NCBI GenBank assembly: GCA_964654185.1
Contig: CAZZIE010000104.1
Coordinates: forward strand, 1-14,941
DNA from: CAYFQV01 sp964654185
GTDB taxonomy: Bacteria; Spirochaetota; Spirochaetia; DSM-27196; PWMO01
Length of the DNA: 14,941 nucleotides
Reading direction: 5' to 3'
Shown here in pieces: positions 12,932 through 14,941 of this stretch. The position numbers were made by a program, and so were the translations under genes. Positions within the stretch are counted from its first letter, which is position 1. Each line of letters starts with the position of its first letter. The notes beneath the pieces were generated by a model, which was not told where the DNA came from, ran no database searches, and saw nothing but the letters and a program-made list of their open reading frames with translations.

Positions 12932-14941
12932 TCACACCTCGGCGCAGTTGACCGTGCGGTTGCGGCCGTTCTGCTTGGCCTGGTAGAGGGCGCGGTCGCT
13001 GCCGGCGACCAGCGCGTTCGGTGAGCCGCCCGCCTCCGGGGAGACCGTGCAGATGCCGGCGCTGACCGTGACGGTGGAGGCGACGTCGGAGGCGTCGTGG
13101 GGAATCCGGATCTCCGCGACGGCGGAGCGAATGTTGTCGGCCACACGGTGGGCGCCGTTATCATCGACATTGTGAAGGAGAACGGCGAACTCCTCCCCGC
13201 CGTAGCGGGCGACCACGTCGTCGGCCCGGGCGACCGTGCCGGTAATGGCCGACGCGACGCTCTTGAGGGCGGCGTCCCCTTCGGGGTGGCCGTAGGTGTC
13301 GTTGAACTCCTTGAAGCGGTCAATGTCCACCATGATGAGTGACACCGAGTTGCCGGCCTTGAGGGCGCGGTTCCAGGAGTCCTGCAGTCGCCAGTCGAAG
13401 TAGCGGCGATTGTACACTTCCGTCAGGGGATCGGTGACGGACATGTGCCCCAGGAGACGATTGTCGTTCTGCAGGCGCGTGCGCTGACTGTCGAGCTTCT
13501 CCACCTGTTGTTGCAGGATTCGACGATCCCGGAGTCGAATGACGACAAAGCCGACAAGAACCAGGAAGCTCCCGTAGAGCAGGAAGGCCCACCAGCGCAT
13601 GAAGGGCGTACGGTCCACCGTCACCGTAAGGGTTGCCGGGGTGTCGCTCCAGACGCCGTCGTTGTTGCTGCCCTCCACCTGAAAGGTGTAAGTGCCGCCG
13701 GGGAGGTTGGTGTAGGTGGTGAAGCCGCGAGTGCCGCTGTCGATCCACTCGGGATCGAAGCCGTCCATGCGATAGCGGTACCGGTTGCTCCGGGGCGCCT
13801 CATAGTCCATGGCGACGAACTCGAAGCTCACCGACTTGTCGCGATACGAGAGCTCAATGGTATCCCCGTTGAAGGTCTGGCCCTCCGGCGTCTGGTCGCG
13901 ATCCATGACGCTCACGCCGGTTATCCTGACCCGGGGTTCGTGAGTGTTCTCCGACAGCACCGTATCGGTGATGGCCGTCACGCCGTGGGTTCCTCCGAAC
14001 CAGAGCGTGCCGTCGGGATCCTTCACGGATCCGGCGTTGAACTCCATACCGCCGATCCCATCGTCTACTTCGAGATTGCTGAAGCTCTCGGTCTCCGGAT
14101 CGAACACGGAGATGCCGAAGGTCGTGGCGAACCAGAGCCGGCCCCGGTCATCCTGTTGAATGGCAATGACGGTATTGTCCGCCAGACCGTCCCGGGTCGT
14201 GTAGTGGGTGAAGGTGTTGCGCTCCGGCTCGAAGCGGTTCACGCCGCCGCTCACCGTCCCGATCCAGAGCGAGCCGTCGTCGGCCTCGAAGAGGGTCCTG
14301 AGACTGTCCGTCGACAGCGTTCCCGGGGTCCCCGGTACGTGGAAGTAGCGGATCCACTCGCCCGTCGCCCGGTCAAAGCGGTTGAGACCGCGGTTCGTGG
14401 CAACCCAGATCTGGTTCCGGGAGTCCCGCAGGATGTCGTAGACCAGGTTGTCGCTCAGGCTGCCGGGATCATCCGGATCGTGAGGGTAGTGGGTGAAGGT
14501 CCCTTCCTCGCGGTTCCACCTGCTCACTCCGCGAGAGTAGGTGCCGAGCCAGAGCGAGCCGTCTGCGTCTTCTTCGACATCGTAGACAATGTCGTCAGGG
14601 ATGGACTGGTCGGTGTCGGGGTCGTTGTAGAGTGCGGTGAAGCCGTCCGCCCGCCTGTTGTAGCGGTTGAGGCCGTCGTTCGTGCCCACCCAGAGCGTCC
14701 GGTTCGAGTCCTCGAAGATTGCCGTGACAATGTCGTTGCTGATCCTGCGCGGCGCCTCCGGTTCGGCGCGGTAGTGGACCATGGCGTTGCGCGTCGGATC
14801 CCAGCGGTTGAGACCGCCGTTGTAGGTACCGATCCAGAGATCGTCGTAGGAGTCGCGGTAGATGGCGGTGATCTTTCCCTGACTGATGCTCGTCTCGGTC
14901 TCCGGCTGGTAGTGGAAACGGAGGTAGTTGCGCTTGTTGCT
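12932..14941 (-). CDS. Membrane diguanylate cyclase with beta-propeller sensor (N-terminus outside window)
   Basis: 669 residues are visible; the frame is open to the window edge, and propeller sequence continues upstream of the ATG at 14782, so the start lies outside. Seven two-component-regulator propeller strands can be counted from the edge inward (for example LWVGTNDGLNRYN, IWVATNRGLNRFD, LWIGTVSGGVNRFE). A Y_Y_Y domain follows (YRYRMDGFDPEW, then NLPGGTYTFQVEGSNNDGVW), a membrane helix (about 13530-13600), a coiled coil, and a GGDEF domain. The active site is GGEEF (13187-13201), preceded by an RADD I-site five residues before it, so it should make cyclic di-GMP and be product-inhibited. 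Periplasmic ligand binding by the propeller is inferred from the family; the ligand is unknown. It converges on yeiH and shows no operon link to the hydrogenases. Confidence 0.92.
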   Translation of the reverse strand, partial: SNKRNYLRFHYQPETETSISQGKITAIYRDSYDDLWIGTYNGGLNRWDPTRNAMVHYRAEPEAPRRISNDIVTAIFEDSNRTLWVGTNDGLNRYNRRADGFTALYNDPDTDQSIPDDIVYDVEEDADGSLWLGTYSRGVSRWNREEGTFTHYPHDPDDPGSLSDNLVYDILRDSRNQIWVATNRGLNRFDRATGEWIRYFHVPGTPGTLSTDSLRTLFEADDGSLWIGTVSGGVNRFEPERNTFTHYTTRDGLADNTVIAIQQDDRGRLWFATTFGISVFDPETESFSNLEVDDGIGGMEFNAGSVKDPDGTLWFGGTHGVTAITDTVLSENTHEPRVRITGVSVMDRDQTPEGQTFNGDTIELSYRDKSVSFEFVAMDYEAPRSNRYRYRMDGFDPEWIDSGTRGFTTYTNLPGGTYTFQVEGSNNDGVWSDTPATLTVTVDRTPFMRWWAFLLYGSFLVLVGFVVIRLRDRRILQQQVEKLDSQRTRLQNDNRLLGHMSVTDPLTEVYNRRYFDWRLQDSWNRALKAGNSVSLIMVDIDRFKEFNDTYGHPEGDAALKSVASAITGTVARADDVVARYGGEEFAVLLHNVDDNGAHRVADNIRSAVAEIRIPHDASDVASTVTVSAGICTVSPEAGGSPNALVAGSDRALYQAKQNGRNRTVNCAEV

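Overview
The window comes from a high-GC bacterium with an anaerobic, hydrogen-handling metabolism. The lineage is not resolved from sequence alone. The tRNA gene does not encode its CCA end, which argues against most Gammaproteobacteria. High-GC spirochaetes or deltaproteobacteria are possible hosts, but this is a guess. The promoters look like ordinary housekeeping-sigma promoters with 17-base spacers.

Left arm (1 to about 2016, plus strand, visibly less GC-rich): the 3' end of a type I restriction gene (hsdR), then a DUF6941-like gene, an atypical antitoxin and a YafQ-family toxin, then a gene-poor stretch with a possible decayed reading frame. It stops at the 3' end of a minus-strand tRNA-Leu(GAG), a classic integration site, so it reads as the edge of a defence-type genomic island.

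Centre (2402 to 10599, minus strand, very GC-rich): two consecutive operons. The upstream one encodes a small thioredoxin-like [2Fe-2S] protein, a sensory group C [FeFe]-hydrogenase with a PAS domain (HydS), and a SpoIIE/PP2C-type phosphatase with an extra C-terminal domain. The downstream one encodes the three subunits of an electron-bifurcating, NAD-linked [FeFe]-hydrogenase (HydC, HydB, HydA). Genes within each operon overlap or nearly touch. Each operon has its own promoter (a -35 box, 17 bases, a -10 box), and at both the same 10-base palindrome, ATATCGATAT, sits at or just downstream of the -10. This suggests one regulator for both: the sensor would read H2 or redox state, the phosphatase would pass the signal on, and the bifurcating enzyme would be the controlled output. 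No transcription factor and no hydEFG maturation genes lie in the window.

Right arm (10600 to 14941): a GC-rich repeat-bearing spacer; a plus-strand YeiH/UPF0324 transporter with a long repetitive hydrophilic N-terminus and an unusual internal loop; a short convergent spacer with dyads; and a minus-strand membrane diguanylate cyclase with a beta-propeller sensor, cut by the window edge.
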